64,000 bases of DNA from Gemmatimonadaceae bacterium (GCA_036003045.1 DASYSS010000017.1:248001-312000); one strand, 5' to 3'; shown: positions 23,912 to 33,249, counted from the first letter of the stretch. The notes: a model not told the origin generated them from the sequence alone. Program-made: numbers and translations.

Positions 23912-25963
23912 CTAGCGGCGATCGGGCGTTGGGGGAATAGGGGGAACTACCCCGCCGCTCGTGGACGCTGGCCGGACATCGGCCGGGGGGACATCGCCCC
24001 AGACGTCGTTGGACGCGTTGAAATCCGGCACGCTCTGGTCGGGCCAAAGACGAACGCCGACGACCGGGCGCTGGACCACGATCGTCGCGACGTAGCGATC
24101 GCCGCGCGACCAGATCTCGACCGGAAAGCGCACGTCTTGAGTCGTGAGGTCATTGAACTTGAGCCGCATCGTCACTGGAAACGGTATCGTCGTCACGCGA
24201 CGCAAGTGGACTTCGGCCACATTCTCGCCCTTCGACTGTCGCATCGTCACGCCGTCGACCGCGATGTCGAGCACGTCGGTTTCGTAGAAGAACGCGTTCC
24301 AGAACCACGACAGATCGTGCCCCGACACGTTTTCGACGGTGCGAAAAAAATCTCCGGGCGTCGGATGTCTGAACGCCCAGCGTCGCACGTATTCGCGCAT
24401 TGCTCGATCCATCGTCTCGCGGCCGATGACGTCGTTGCGCAAGGCGAGGAGCACGGCTCCGGGCTTCCGATACCCGACCGCCTCGAACCCCTCCGCGTCG
24501 ATCCGATCCGGCGGCGTCATGAGTGGCGCTTGGCGGCCGTTTTCAACCGACGCGCGCCAAGCGGCGAAATCGACCGGAAACGCGTCCGTGCCGGGCGAAC
24601 GACGCTCGCTGGAAAACGCATTCTGGTACGTGTCGATGCCTTCGTCCATCCACGTGTACCGTCGCTCGTTCGACCCGACGATCATCGGGAACCACTCGTG
24701 CCCTTGCTCGTGATCGATCGCGGAGAACGTAGACGCCGAATTGGCGCCGCCGTATCCAACCATCACGAGCATCGGGTACTCCATTCCATGCACGGGGCCC
24801 GCGACGCTCGTCGCCTGCGGATACGGATACCGCATCCACAACCCCGAGTAGGTGCGAATCGACCACTGGGTCTGTTCGGCGGCCGATTCCCATCCTCGAC
24901 CGGCCTTCGGAAACTGATACAGCGCCTGGGTGAGAACGCCGTCCCAGCCCACCGCGTCCCACCGGAAATCGGGCGCCGCGGCCCATGCCGCGTCGCGCAC
25001 ATGCTCAGCGCGGAACCACCATGTCTTCGTGCCCGGCACGGGGCGATGTCGCGCCGCCGCGGCCTCGTCCGCGGTGATGACTTGCACGACCGTCGCGGAT
25101 CCACCGGCGCGATCCAGACGATCGATCTGCGCGGGCGTGAGAACCGCCGCGCGATTCTGAAGCACTCCGCTTCCGGCGACGACGTAGCCGGCGGGCACGG
25201 TGACCGAGTAGTCGATGTTGCCGTACTCGAGGTAGAACTCGCCTTGACCGAGGTAGGGATCGGTGTTCCAGCCGCGCACGTCGTCGTACACGACCATTCG
25301 AGGAAACCACTGACCAATCTCGTAGAGCGAGCTGTCGCGGCCCATGCGATCCGATCCCAGAACCGGCACCTCGAACGAGTACTGCATGCCGATGGTCGCG
25401 ACGCCGCCGCGGGGAAGCAGCGGCGACTCCAGCTCCACCTCCATCATCGTATCGTCGATGCGTCCAACGGCCGTCCGGCCGTTCACCTCGATCCCGGTAA
25501 TGTTGTATCCGCCGCGAAAGCCGCCGGCGCCGACCCGCGAGTCCGAAGAGAAGAGCGCGGCACCTTTGCTCGTCGTGCGATACAGGTTCTGGTCGAGCTG
25601 CACCCAGACGTAGCGCAGCGTGTCGGGCGAGTTGTTCGTGTAGCGAATGCTGACTGATCCGCGGACGCTCTTTGCGGCAGTGTCGAGCGTGGCGACGATC
25701 GTGTAGTCCGCGCGCTGCTGCCAATACGAGGGTCCGGGCGCGCCGTTCGATCCGCGATATTCGTTCGGTCCGGGCCAGTCCATGCGACCGAGCCGATGGA
25801 ACGGATCGGCATCGACCGTGATGATCGGACGCGTGGGGGTCGCCGCCGTCTCAGTGAGATGGCCGGCAAGGGAATCGATGCGCACCGGCACGAGCACGGG
25901 CGCGCCGCGGCCGAGGCAGGCTGACGAAGCGACGAGGACGGCAAATCCAATCAGGCGGTACAC
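23912..25963 (-). CDS. Secreted M1-family metallopeptidase
   Basis: 683 residues with an N-terminal export signal (about 1-18, possibly lipoprotein at the Cys of SSAC). The N-terminal beta domain (about 60-280) precedes a thermolysin-like catalytic domain. Zinc ligands are His418 and His422 with general base Glu419 (HEQGH), and Glu441 (WMDEG). GMEYPML occupies the position of the substrate-binding GxMEN loop. GTG 25963 is chosen because GGAGG lies 8 nt upstream; the open frame before it is non-coding. A paralogue with the same layout lies at 40707-42767. It probably releases N-terminal residues from peptides in the periplasm. Confidence 0.9.
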   Translation of the reverse strand: MYRLIGFAVLVASSACLGRGAPVLVPVRIDSLAGHLTETAATPTRPIITVDADPFHRLGRMDWPGPNEYRGSNGAPGPSYWQQRADYTIVATLDTAAKSVRGSVSIRYTNNSPDTLRYVWVQLDQNLYRTTSKGAALFSSDSRVGAGGFRGGYNITGIEVNGRTAVGRIDDTMMEVELESPLLPRGGVATIGMQYSFEVPVLGSDRMGRDSSLYEIGQWFPRMVVYDDVRGWNTDPYLGQGEFYLEYGNIDYSVTVPAGYVVAGSGVLQNRAAVLTPAQIDRLDRAGGSATVVQVITADEAAAARHRPVPGTKTWWFRAEHVRDAAWAAAPDFRWDAVGWDGVLTQALYQFPKAGRGWESAAEQTQWSIRTYSGLWMRYPYPQATSVAGPVHGMEYPMLVMVGYGGANSASTFSAIDHEQGHEWFPMIVGSNERRYTWMDEGIDTYQNAFSSERRSPGTDAFPVDFAAWRASVENGRQAPLMTPPDRIDAEGFEAVGYRKPGAVLLALRNDVIGRETMDRAMREYVRRWAFRHPTPGDFFRTVENVSGHDLSWFWNAFFYETDVLDIAVDGVTMRQSKGENVAEVHLRRVTTIPFPVTMRLKFNDLTTQDVRFPVEIWSRGDRYVATIVVQRPVVGVRLWPDQSVPDFNASNDVWGDVPPADVRPASTSGGVVPPIPPTPDRR

Positions 25964-26070
25964 GCGGAATTCCTCCCCCTCCAAACGCCGACGATGGACC
26001 GTGCTACGCGCCCGCACACCGGAAAACGAGCTTGCGCCCGTTCCCGAGCGGGAGTAGCTCTGAGACACCG

Positions 26071-27213
26071 ATGACCACCAGGCCCCCCCGCACGCGCGAG
26101 GCCGTTGCGCCGACGAGCGACGAAGCTCCCGCTCAGCGCGCAAGCGAGGCCGGGACCGCGCGGTATCGTGAACGGTTCGCGCCGCGGTTCGCGTCGGACT
26201 ACTTCCGCGCGGCGCCCTTCGACGCGACGGTCTCCTCGATCGGGATCGGCACGTATCTCGGCGAGCCGACCGCCGCCGACGACGCCGCATACGTTGATTC
26301 TGTCGAGCATGGCGTGCGCTCCGGGGTCAATTTGATCGACACGGCGCTGAACTACCGCGGCCAACGGTCAGAGCGCGCCGTCGGCGCCGCGCTTCGGCGC
26401 CTGACGGCGGGGCCGGGCGCGGGCGACGTGTCGCGTGACGAGGTCGTTGTCTGCTCGAAGGGCGGATATATCCCACTGGACGGAGAACCGCCAGCGTCGC
26501 GCGACGAGTACCTCGCCTACGTCAAACGCGAATTCATCGACACCGAGATCTTGCGTCCGACGGAGATCGTGGGCGGCGGCCACAGCCTCGCCCCACGGTT
26601 CATCCGATTCTGTGTCGCCAAGAGTCGGCAGAACCTCGGCGTCCGCTGCATCGACGTGTACTACCTACACAACCCGGAGCAGCAGGCGGCCGCCGTCGGT
26701 CGCGACGAACTGCAGGCGAGAATCCGCGCGGCATTTCTCATTCTCGAGGACGCGGCGGCGCGCGGCGAGATCGGCGCGTACGGCTGCGCGACGTGGAACG
26801 GTCTCCGCTCGACGCCGGACGCGGCGGACCATCTCGAGCTCGAGGCGTTGGTTGGACTGGCGCGCGACGCGGGCGGAAAGGACCACCATTTTCGCGCGGT
26901 GCAAATGCCGATCAGCCTCGCGATGCCCGAGGCGATCCGCGCTCCGACGCAAACGGTGCGAGGGAACGCGCTTCCGGCGGCCGAGGCCGCAGCCGCGCTC
27001 GGCTTGATGGTCGTCGGTAGCGCAACGCTGATGCAGGGCAAACTCACCGCGGGATTGCCGGCCGCGGTGGCGGAAGCGTTTCCGACGCTGGAGACCGACG
27101 CGCAACGCTCCATCGCTTTCGTGAGATCGATTCCCGGCGTGACGTCGGCGCTCGTCGGAATGAAGCGGGCGGAGCACGTCGACGAGAATCTGAAAGCCGC
27201 AGAAACGCGCTAG
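26071..27213 (+). CDS. Aldo/keto reductase
   Basis: 380 residues with an AKR TIM barrel from about 50. The tetrad is visible: Asp90 and Tyr95 (DTALNY), Lys130 (CSKGGY) and the His in YYLHNPEQ. A 40-residue Arg/Ala-rich N-terminal extension and an insertion after the Lys make it longer than typical AKRs (about 320). The substrate is unknown; similar proteins oxidise sugars or aldehydes with NADP(H). ATG 26071 is the first start that does not depend on the divergent promoter region. Its stop codon overlaps the stop of the TolB-like gene (shared CTAG). Confidence 0.88.
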   Translation: MTTRPPRTREAVAPTSDEAPAQRASEAGTARYRERFAPRFASDYFRAAPFDATVSSIGIGTYLGEPTAADDAAYVDSVEHGVRSGVNLIDTALNYRGQRSERAVGAALRRLTAGPGAGDVSRDEVVVCSKGGYIPLDGEPPASRDEYLAYVKREFIDTEILRPTEIVGGGHSLAPRFIRFCVAKSRQNLGVRCIDVYYLHNPEQQAAAVGRDELQARIRAAFLILEDAAARGEIGAYGCATWNGLRSTPDAADHLELEALVGLARDAGGKDHHFRAVQMPISLAMPEAIRAPTQTVRGNALPAAEAAAALGLMVVGSATLMQGKLTAGLPAAVAEAFPTLETDAQRSIAFVRSIPGVTSALVGMKRAEHVDENLKAAETR

Positions 27214-28295
27214 GGTTTCCAGTCGGCGAGAAAGAGGTTCAACTCGCCTTCCCGAGAGGAGCGCCCCGACGCCCAGACGAGCTTCGTGCCGTCCGGGCTG
27301 AACTGCGGAAAGCCGTCGAACTCGACGTGGTGCGTCACCTGCTCCAGCCCACTGCCGTCGTCATTCACAAGATACAATTCGAAATCTCGGCTCTTGGGAT
27401 TCTTATAGTTGGACGAGAAGATGATCTTGCGTCCGTCGGGCGTGAAATACGGGGCGAAGTTCGCGCCGCCGAGGTTCGTGATCTGGTGCTGACTCGAGCC
27501 GTCGGCGTTCATGACCCAGATCTCCATCCGGTTCGGCCGGACCAGTCGCTGCCGCAGCAGCTCGCGGTACGACGTGAGCGCGGTGTCGGTCGGATGCCAG
27601 GCGCGGTACACAATCCGTTTCCCGTCGGGCGAGAAGAACGGGCCGCCGTCGTAGCCGGGCTGCGTCGTGAGCCGCTTCAGGTCGGTGCCGTCGACGCGCA
27701 TCGTGTAGATATCGAGATCGCCGTCCTTGAGCGACGTGAAAACGATCGTCTGTCCGTCGGGTGAAAGCGTTCCCTCGGCGGTGTAGACGCCGTAGTTGGT
27801 GAGGCGCCGCAACTGCGACCCATCGGGATTCGCGACATAGATATCGTACGGATCGAGGCCCCAAACGTAGCCCTTCGACGGATCCGGCTTTGGCGGACAC
27901 GCTGTGTCGGCGGCGTGCGTCGACGCGAAGAAGATCCGGCGGTCGCCGTCGTAGAAGTAACCGCACGTCGTCTTGCCGAATCCGGTCGAGACCCGGTGCA
28001 CACCGCTACCGTCGACGTTCATGACGTACTGCTGGTCGCACGTACGGCCGTCACGCGTCGATTGGAAGATCAACCGCCGGCCGTCGCGGCTGAAATACGC
28101 CTCGGCGTTTTCGCCGCCGAAAGTCAGTTGCCGAATCCTGGCGAAGTGTCTCTCGCCGGGTTCAGGGGCCGGGCCGGTCGGGCGGGTTGCCACGGCGGTC
28201 GTCGACGCGGCGCTGCTCGAAACGCCGCCCGAATGAGCACAAGAAGAAACCGCCGCCGCGAAGATCGCGGCGGCGGTCACGATTTCCATTCGCAT
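27210..28295 (-). CDS. TolB-like beta-propeller lipoprotein
   Basis: 361 residues. A lipoprotein-type signal (VSSC near residue 19) is followed by at least five WD40-like/PD40 repeats recognisable by [FL]SPDG/TPDG turns: YFSRDGRR, TLSPDGQT, FFSPDGKR, YFTPDGRK and QFSPDGTK. Such periplasmic propellers act as protein-interaction modules. The fold is clear but no Pal/TolA genes are nearby, so it is not TolB itself. It starts 9 nt after the S41 protease stop, suggesting co-transcription. Confidence 0.85.
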   Translation of the reverse strand: MRMEIVTAAAIFAAAVSSCAHSGGVSSSAASTTAVATRPTGPAPEPGERHFARIRQLTFGGENAEAYFSRDGRRLIFQSTRDGRTCDQQYVMNVDGSGVHRVSTGFGKTTCGYFYDGDRRIFFASTHAADTACPPKPDPSKGYVWGLDPYDIYVANPDGSQLRRLTNYGVYTAEGTLSPDGQTIVFTSLKDGDLDIYTMRVDGTDLKRLTTQPGYDGGPFFSPDGKRIVYRAWHPTDTALTSYRELLRQRLVRPNRMEIWVMNADGSSQHQITNLGGANFAPYFTPDGRKIIFSSNYKNPKSRDFELYLVNDDGSGLEQVTHHVEFDGFPQFSPDGTKLVWASGRSSREGELNLFLADWKP

Positions 28296-28304
28296 GTCTA
28301 AAAC

Positions 28305-29921
28305 TTACGGCTTTTTCGCAGGCGGGACAGAGCTCTTGGCCGACAGCGGCTCGCCGGCGAGGGCGAACAGCTCACGCTGCGAGCCGCCCTTGTCGATCAG
28401 CTCCAGCGCCTTGCGCAGCGCGGCGTCGTACGGGAGGTCGCGCCGTTTGGCCAACGAGTCACCCGCCGCGAAATGGGCGATACGCTGCTCGAGCAAGCGG
28501 CTCACGTACCGGTTCGCGCCATCGTACGTCTTCCGGTCCGCCGTGACGCCCTTGGCCTGCAAGCGCGTATAGAACTCATTGAGCCACGCCGGCTGCACCG
28601 TGAACGTCGCTCCGGCAGTCTTCGACAACTGCATGGCGTAGTCGTCGAGCACCGTGCGCGCATCCTGACCCTTGGGCGCAATCGCCTTCGCGAACGTCTG
28701 TTCCGGCGTCGTGAGCGTGTCGTCCGCCACGATGACGTCCGGCGTGATTCCACCGCCGCCGTACACGGTGCGGCCCGCGTCGGATTTGTACGCCGGACGG
28801 TTCTTCTTCGTCGCGTTCGTCTCGTTCGTGTCAGGCGTGTCCTCGACGAATTGGCCGTTCACGAACTTGCGCGGGCGTTGAATCGAGCGGCCGCTCGGCG
28901 TGAACCACTTTCCGGTCGTCAGCTTGAGCGCGTAGCCGCCGTCGAGATGGTCGTAGACACCCTGGACCAGACCCTTTCCGAAGCTCGTTTGTCCGACGAC
29001 GAGCGCGCGGTCGTGATCCTGAAGGGCGCCGGCGACGATCTCCGAAGCCGATGCCGTGCGATCATCCGTCATGACGACGAGCGGAATGCTCGGCGCCAGC
29101 GGCGCAGCTTTGGCCATCTCGATCTGAATCGGGCCCTCGCGTCCCTTCACGGAAGCGAGGAGCTGTCCCTGCGGCAGGAAGGTGTTCGCAACCTTCAAAC
29201 TTTGATCGAGGATGCCGCCCGGATCGCCGCGCAGGTCGAGGATGATGCCCCGCGCGCCCTGATCCTCCAACTTCTTGACCGCAGCCTGGATGTTGTCGGC
29301 CGCATTCTCGTTGAATTGCTGGAGCGGGATGTACCCGATCTTGTTGCCCAGGGTGATGATGTACGGAACGGCCGGCACGTTGATGATCGCGCGGGTGAAC
29401 GTTCCCGTGATCGCCGCGGCGACCCCCGGGCGAGCGAACGACACCTTCACCTTCGTGCCCGGCGTGCCGGTGAGCGAATCGGAGACCTGGTTGATGGTCC
29501 ATCCACGCGTCGAGACGGAGTCGACCCGGATGATGAAGTCGCCCTCGTGCACGCCGCCCGCTTCAGCCGGCGTGTTCGGATAGACCGTGACGACGCGAAC
29601 CGTCTTCGTATCAGCGTCGGGCTCGATGAGCATGCCGAGTCCGCCGTATCGACCCCCGGTCCGGCTGCTGAACTGTTTGAGGTCTTTTGGCGTTAGGAGC
29701 TCGCTATATGGGTCATTGAGCTCTTTGACGAGGCCGGCGGCCGCCTTTTCGTAGACGTCGGACGTGGGCAGCGTGTCGACGTAGCGGTCGTTGACCAACG
29801 TCATGACCTGGTCGAGCAACTCCGCGCCTTCGCGTTGCGAGCGCGCTTGCAGCAGGAACCCGCCGGCCACGACGGGGACGAGCAGTGCGCCGATGAAGGC
29901 GGCTTTACGGATGCGAGGCAT
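28305..29921 (-). CDS. S41-family C-terminal processing protease with PDZ domain
   Basis: 538 residues. An N-terminal signal anchor (about 8-26), a PDZ domain (about 95-170) and the S41 catalytic domain follow. The Ser-Lys dyad is Ser291 (TASASEIVAG) and Lys316 (TSFGKGLVQ), 25 residues apart as in CtpA/Prc. A C-terminal extension (about 390-538) of unknown role follows, with a Lys/Pro-rich tail. It probably processes or degrades envelope proteins in the periplasm. The TolB-like gene follows 9 nt downstream. Confidence 0.92.
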   Translation of the reverse strand: MPRIRKAAFIGALLVPVVAGGFLLQARSQREGAELLDQVMTLVNDRYVDTLPTSDVYEKAAAGLVKELNDPYSELLTPKDLKQFSSRTGGRYGGLGMLIEPDADTKTVRVVTVYPNTPAEAGGVHEGDFIIRVDSVSTRGWTINQVSDSLTGTPGTKVKVSFARPGVAAAITGTFTRAIINVPAVPYIITLGNKIGYIPLQQFNENAADNIQAAVKKLEDQGARGIILDLRGDPGGILDQSLKVANTFLPQGQLLASVKGREGPIQIEMAKAAPLAPSIPLVVMTDDRTASASEIVAGALQDHDRALVVGQTSFGKGLVQGVYDHLDGGYALKLTTGKWFTPSGRSIQRPRKFVNGQFVEDTPDTNETNATKKNRPAYKSDAGRTVYGGGGITPDVIVADDTLTTPEQTFAKAIAPKGQDARTVLDDYAMQLSKTAGATFTVQPAWLNEFYTRLQAKGVTADRKTYDGANRYVSRLLEQRIAHFAAGDSLAKRRDLPYDAALRKALELIDKGGSQRELFALAGEPLSAKSSVPPAKKP

Positions 29922-29990
29922 GCGTCGAGTCCAGCTTTAGGGTCTAGAAGGTATACTGCGGCCGGCAACTAGCCGTTGCGCGTTCCGCGC

Positions 29991-30191
29991 CTACTGCTCG
30001 ACGGCAGGCTCTTCCGGCAACTCGGCGGCGTTTCCGCCGTGACGGGTCCAAACCGTCTTCCAGGATAATGCCACGCCGGACCGAAACCGCTTTTTTGTGA
30101 GGCGGAATCCGTCGGGAGAAATCGCTACGGTGTATGCCTCACCGTCGATTTCGATCTCGCGCCGGATGGTCTTGTCGAGCTTGGTGGCCAT
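29991..30191 (-). CDS. Small basic protein, function unknown
   Basis: 66 residues from ATG 30191. The N-terminal half predicts a small beta-sheet (IRREIEIDGEAYTVAISPDGFRLT). It is followed by a basic segment (KKRFRSGVALSWKTVW) and an acidic tail. I do not recognise a named family. ATG 30191 is preferred over longer forms, because the upstream extension would run into the RepA-like gene and reads as shadow sequence. It lies between that gene (76 nt upstream) and the S41 protease. Confidence 0.6.
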   Translation of the reverse strand: MATKLDKTIRREIEIDGEAYTVAISPDGFRLTKKRFRSGVALSWKTVWTRHGGNAAELPEEPAVEQ

Positions 30192-30267
30192 AAGTGTATT
30201 GCAGATGGTACACGACGAACCCCGGAATCGTTCGCGCCGACCCCTGTTTCGGGCCCCCGGGGCGGGG

Positions 30268-31128
30268 CTATCCCGCTTCTGCCCGCTTCCCCGCAAGCAT
30301 GTAGTCGACGAACCAGTCTCTCTGTTGTTGACGAATGACCGCCTCGCGAATCACTCCAGCCTCCCGCAGGAGGTCGTGGGCCGGCTGGAGCACCCGCTGC
30401 AGGTGTGACGGATAGCGTTGTGTAAGTGGAAGTTGCTCCCGCAGGCGGTCGAGCGATACCCGCCAGGTCAGGATGTCAGCGGCCCTCGCCAGTTCGATGA
30501 GGCGGTATAGGCGCCTGGCGACCGGAGAGGCGAGTGCCAGATAACGGCCGACCGCGAGAGGGATGACGTGGCGCGCGGACACGTTCTGTCGCACAACGCC
30601 GGCGATTACGACGCGGGCCTCGCCGGGCTCGGCGCTGGGCGAGCCCGGGAACAGAACAAGCTGATCGCGCTCGCGAGAGCGTCGGCGCTCGATCGCGACG
30701 GAAGTCAGAAGCGTAAAGGTCGCGTCGGTGAGGCGGTCGACCGTGGCGTCGAAATAACTCCCTTCCGATTGCAACGTCGTTCGCTCGAGTCGGGTAAGCG
30801 CGCCGCGGAGCTGCTCGTAGGTGCGGCCGTCGGCTTGTCTCCCCATCGAGCGTAGGAAGGCGTGCAGCGTGAACGTGAGGACCCCGTCGGCCGGTTCACC
30901 GGCCTCCTGGAACCGATGCATCAGCTCGACGTAAACGTCCTGGTCGAACGTCCCGGGCAGGCGATCTCCGGGAGCGGTCAACACGCGCCATCGTCCGCCG
31001 TCCTCGGTGAGATAGGACAGCGAGGGTTCGTCCGGTGTGTCGCTCAGGCGAAAGACGGGAAACTCCTCGAGCGAACGGTCGAGGAGCACCGTCCGCGCTG
31101 GAGTTCGGCGCTTCGCCGGAAGCGTCAT
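30268..31128 (-). CDS. RepA-like replication initiator homologue
   Basis: 286 residues resembling plasmid replication-initiator protein A (the RPA winged-helix family). The features are SYLTEDGGRWRVL, GTFDQDVYVELMHRFQE, a TYEQLRGALTRLERT helix and two predicted winged-helix repeats with a C-terminal RDWFVDYML segment. ATG 31128 is used; the longer frame overlaps the SDR gene. No par genes, iterons or plasmid maintenance genes surround it, and neighbours are ordinary chromosomal genes. It is therefore a relic or a domesticated DNA-binding protein rather than evidence of a plasmid. Confidence 0.65.
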   Translation of the reverse strand: MTLPAKRRTPARTVLLDRSLEEFPVFRLSDTPDEPSLSYLTEDGGRWRVLTAPGDRLPGTFDQDVYVELMHRFQEAGEPADGVLTFTLHAFLRSMGRQADGRTYEQLRGALTRLERTTLQSEGSYFDATVDRLTDATFTLLTSVAIERRRSRERDQLVLFPGSPSAEPGEARVVIAGVVRQNVSARHVIPLAVGRYLALASPVARRLYRLIELARAADILTWRVSLDRLREQLPLTQRYPSHLQRVLQPAHDLLREAGVIREAVIRQQQRDWFVDYMLAGKRAEAG

Positions 31129-31153
31129 CGCGCGGCGAGCGAGGAGAAGAGCA

Positions 31154-31879
31154 TCACGCGATGGGGACCACGAGTCCCGAAATCGCGCTCGCGCGCGCGG
31201 AGCAGAGAAAGAGGACGACGTCGGCGACCTCTTCACGTTCGACGTACTTCACTTTGTCACCCATGTCGCGGACGTTGGTCGCCGTGCGAATGGACGAGGG
31301 CGCAACCGCGTTGGCGCGAATACCGTTCGGCCGCTCCTCCGCAGCGATAGCGCGCATCAAAGCGACGACTCCACTCTTGGCGACGGCATACGCGGACGTA
31401 CGCGCGCCGGTAGACCCCGGCAGCACAGCCTCGGACGCGAAGAAAACGATCGCCCCTTTACCGGCGCGAAGCATCGGCAACACCGCGCGCGCCGCCGTGA
31501 ACGCGGTGGTCAGATTGATGGCGATCTGACGATTCCAGACGTCGTCGGTACTCTCGGCGACGGGACCGCTCATTGCGAATCCGCCGGCCATGTGGACGAG
31601 AGCCTGAATCGCGTCGCCGTGTTGTTCGCGGATTCGAGCGACGACGGATTTCACGGCTGCGCCGTCGGTGAGGTCGCACGGATAGCCCGCCGCGCGAAAG
31701 CCATCGTCGGTCAGCTCACGGACCCGAGCATCGACGTGCTCCGCCGCTCGGTCGACCAACAAAAGCGAGGCACCCTGCTCGGCAAACGCTCGCGCGACCG
31801 CCTGACCCACCTGCCCGTCCGCGCCGACCCCCGTCAACAGAACCGTCGATCCGTCGAACGTGCGAGCTGAGTCGGGCAT
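31154..31879 (-). CDS. Short-chain dehydrogenase/reductase (SDR)
   Basis: 241 residues, normal SDR length. The nucleotide motif is TGVGADGQVGQAVA, a variant of TGxxxGxG. HMAGG stands at the NNAG position. The catalytic Ser lies in FFASEAVLPG and Tyr-Lys in SAYAVAKSG. NAVAPSSIRT follows as expected. It catalyses an NAD(P)-dependent alcohol/ketone conversion on an unknown substrate. It lies between a MerR regulator and the RepA-like gene on the same strand, and the MerR gene may control it. Confidence 0.9.
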   Translation of the reverse strand: MPDSARTFDGSTVLLTGVGADGQVGQAVARAFAEQGASLLLVDRAAEHVDARVRELTDDGFRAAGYPCDLTDGAAVKSVVARIREQHGDAIQALVHMAGGFAMSGPVAESTDDVWNRQIAINLTTAFTAARAVLPMLRAGKGAIVFFASEAVLPGSTGARTSAYAVAKSGVVALMRAIAAEERPNGIRANAVAPSSIRTATNVRDMGDKVKYVEREEVADVVLFLCSARASAISGLVVPIA

Positions 31880-31917
31880 TGGAGCGCGTCCTCGAGTGAA
31901 CCGGAGATGCCGCTCGC

Positions 31918-32472
31918 CTATCGAATGTCTTCGCGGCCCAACGCCGCACGAACGGCTTCACGCATCGCGACCAGCGCTTCGTCGCGCGAGGCCGGCGAGT
32001 TGTCGCGGACGTGGAGCTCCACGCCGTCGGCGACGGGCATTCTACGCCAACTCGCCGGGTTCTCCTCTTCGGAGACCGCGCCGCCTTTGCGCGTTTCGAC
32101 GGTGGCGCCGAGCGCGGCGGCCAGCGAGGTGGCGACCCGGCGCTCGAGCGCGTCGCCCGTGGCGTCCTCCATCTCTTTCTTGATCGAATCGAGCGTCGCG
32201 CCCTCGCGCTGTCGAATCTTGATCGCGACCAGTTGGAGGAAATGGCGGTAGTTGTAGGTGGCCGACGTTCCGGCGCCCTCCGGCCGGGAGAGCAGGCCGT
32301 TCGCGATGTAGAAGCGGATCGATCGAGCGCTCGGGGCCGCGCGGGCGGAGGCGTTGGTCGGCCGCACGCCGGCCGCGTCGACGAGCGCCGTCACGTGCGC
32401 CGCGAGTCCCCGGGCGTTCCATGGGGCGTGGCGTGCGTGAGCGCGGAGGAGCGTGATCGGCGAATCGGCCAT
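31918..32472 (-). CDS. MerR-family transcriptional regulator
   Basis: 184 residues. A winged-helix MerR-type DNA-binding domain occupies about 45-110 (RSIRFYIANGLLSRPEG, YNYRHFLQLVAIKIRQREGATLDSIKKEME). This lies further from the N-terminus than in typical MerR proteins. The N-terminal 40 residues are unrelated. The C-terminal part (about 115-184) has no Cys pattern for metal binding, so the effector is unknown. ATG 32472 is the first good start; the frame upstream is non-coding. It lies 38 nt before the SDR gene. Confidence 0.8.
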   Translation of the reverse strand: MADSPITLLRAHARHAPWNARGLAAHVTALVDAAGVRPTNASARAAPSARSIRFYIANGLLSRPEGAGTSATYNYRHFLQLVAIKIRQREGATLDSIKKEMEDATGDALERRVATSLAAALGATVETRKGGAVSEEENPASWRRMPVADGVELHVRDNSPASRDEALVAMREAVRAALGREDIR

Positions 32473-32589
32473 GAGGGCGGACGTGTGCAAGAAACCGAGG
32501 GGCAGACAAGGGGCGGTCGACCCGACCTCGTACAATAACTCAGGTGGCGTCCCAGGTTGAGGGGACAGGCCGCGGTCCGAGGCGAGGGC

Positions 32590-32640
32590 AAAACGAAAGC
32601 GCGGCAGCGGGACGTGCATGCCGTCGCCCCGCTGCCGCGC
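32590..32640 (-). terminator. Terminator of the histone-H1-like gene
   Basis: A perfect 13-bp stem (32599-32611 with 32628-32640) with a 16-nt loop lies 16 nt after the H1-like stop on the minus strand. It is followed there by TTTCGTTTT. Confidence 0.72.
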
Positions 32641-32655
32641 CACGTCGATGGACGG

Positions 32656-33249
32656 CTAACGCTTCTTTTTCTTGGCGCCCTTCTTCGCGGCTTTCTTCGA
32701 CGCCTTTTTCGCGGCCTTCTTGGCCTTCTTCGCGCTCTTCTTGGCGGCCTTCTTCGCGTTCTTCTTCGGGGCGGCCTTCATGGCCGCATTCTTCACGGGC
32801 TTCGCAGCGGGCTTCGCAGCGGGCTTCGCAGCGGGCTTCGCAGCGGCCTTCGCGGCAGGTTTCGGCGCGGGTTTCGGCGCGGGTTTCGGTGCCGCCTTCG
32901 CCGGTGGGGCGGCGGCCTTCTTGGCGGCCTTTTCCGGAGCGACAGCAGCGGGCGCGCTCGCCGGTGCGGGACGGGAGCGCGGCGGCTTCGCGGTACCGAA
33001 GACCTCCGCCTCTTCGTCCTCTTCGCCCACCTCGATCGTCGTCGCCTCTTCGTCGTCGTCGTCGACGTCGTCGGTGCTGTCCCACAAATCATCGCTTTCG
33101 TCTTTGTGGGTCATCCAACCCCCGTCTTCTTCGTCGTCGTCGTCGTACGACGCGCTGCCTCCTCCGCCGCCACCGTATCCCAAATCGTCGACGTCGTCGT
33201 CGCGATCAGAGAACTGGTATTTCCCGCGCACCTCGTCATCCAACGGCAT
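32656..33249 (-). CDS. Histone-H1-like protein with acidic N-domain and Lys/Ala-rich tail
   Basis: 197 residues. Residues 1-85 are strongly acidic (runs of Asp/Glu, a Gly6 stretch). Residues 95-197 are Ala/Lys/Pro-rich with repeated AAKPAAKP and KKAAKK units, like histone H1 tails and bacterial Hc1/AlgP-type proteins that compact or bridge DNA. AGGAGG sits 6 nt before ATG 33249, which fixes the start. The tail is encoded by 12-bp tandem repeats (32796-32843), so length can vary between strains. A promoter at 33379-33405 and a terminator at 32590-32640 make it monocistronic. Confidence 0.82.
   Translation of the reverse strand: MPLDDEVRGKYQFSDRDDDVDDLGYGGGGGGSASYDDDDEEDGGWMTHKDESDDLWDSTDDVDDDDEEATTIEVGEEDEEAEVFGTAKPPRSRPAPASAPAAVAPEKAAKKAAAPPAKAAPKPAPKPAPKPAAKAAAKPAAKPAAKPAAKPVKNAAMKAAPKKNAKKAAKKSAKKAKKAAKKASKKAAKKGAKKKKR
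32796..32843. repeat. 12-bp tandem repeat, four perfect copies
   Basis: The unit CGGGCTTCGCAG repeats four times without a mismatch, then decays. It encodes the (KPAA)n part of the H1-like tail. Confidence 0.9.

Noticed and set aside
32796-32843. CRISPR-like or mobile repeat
   Set aside because: Units are contiguous, 12 bp, in frame, and encode KPAA repeats. There are no spacers.
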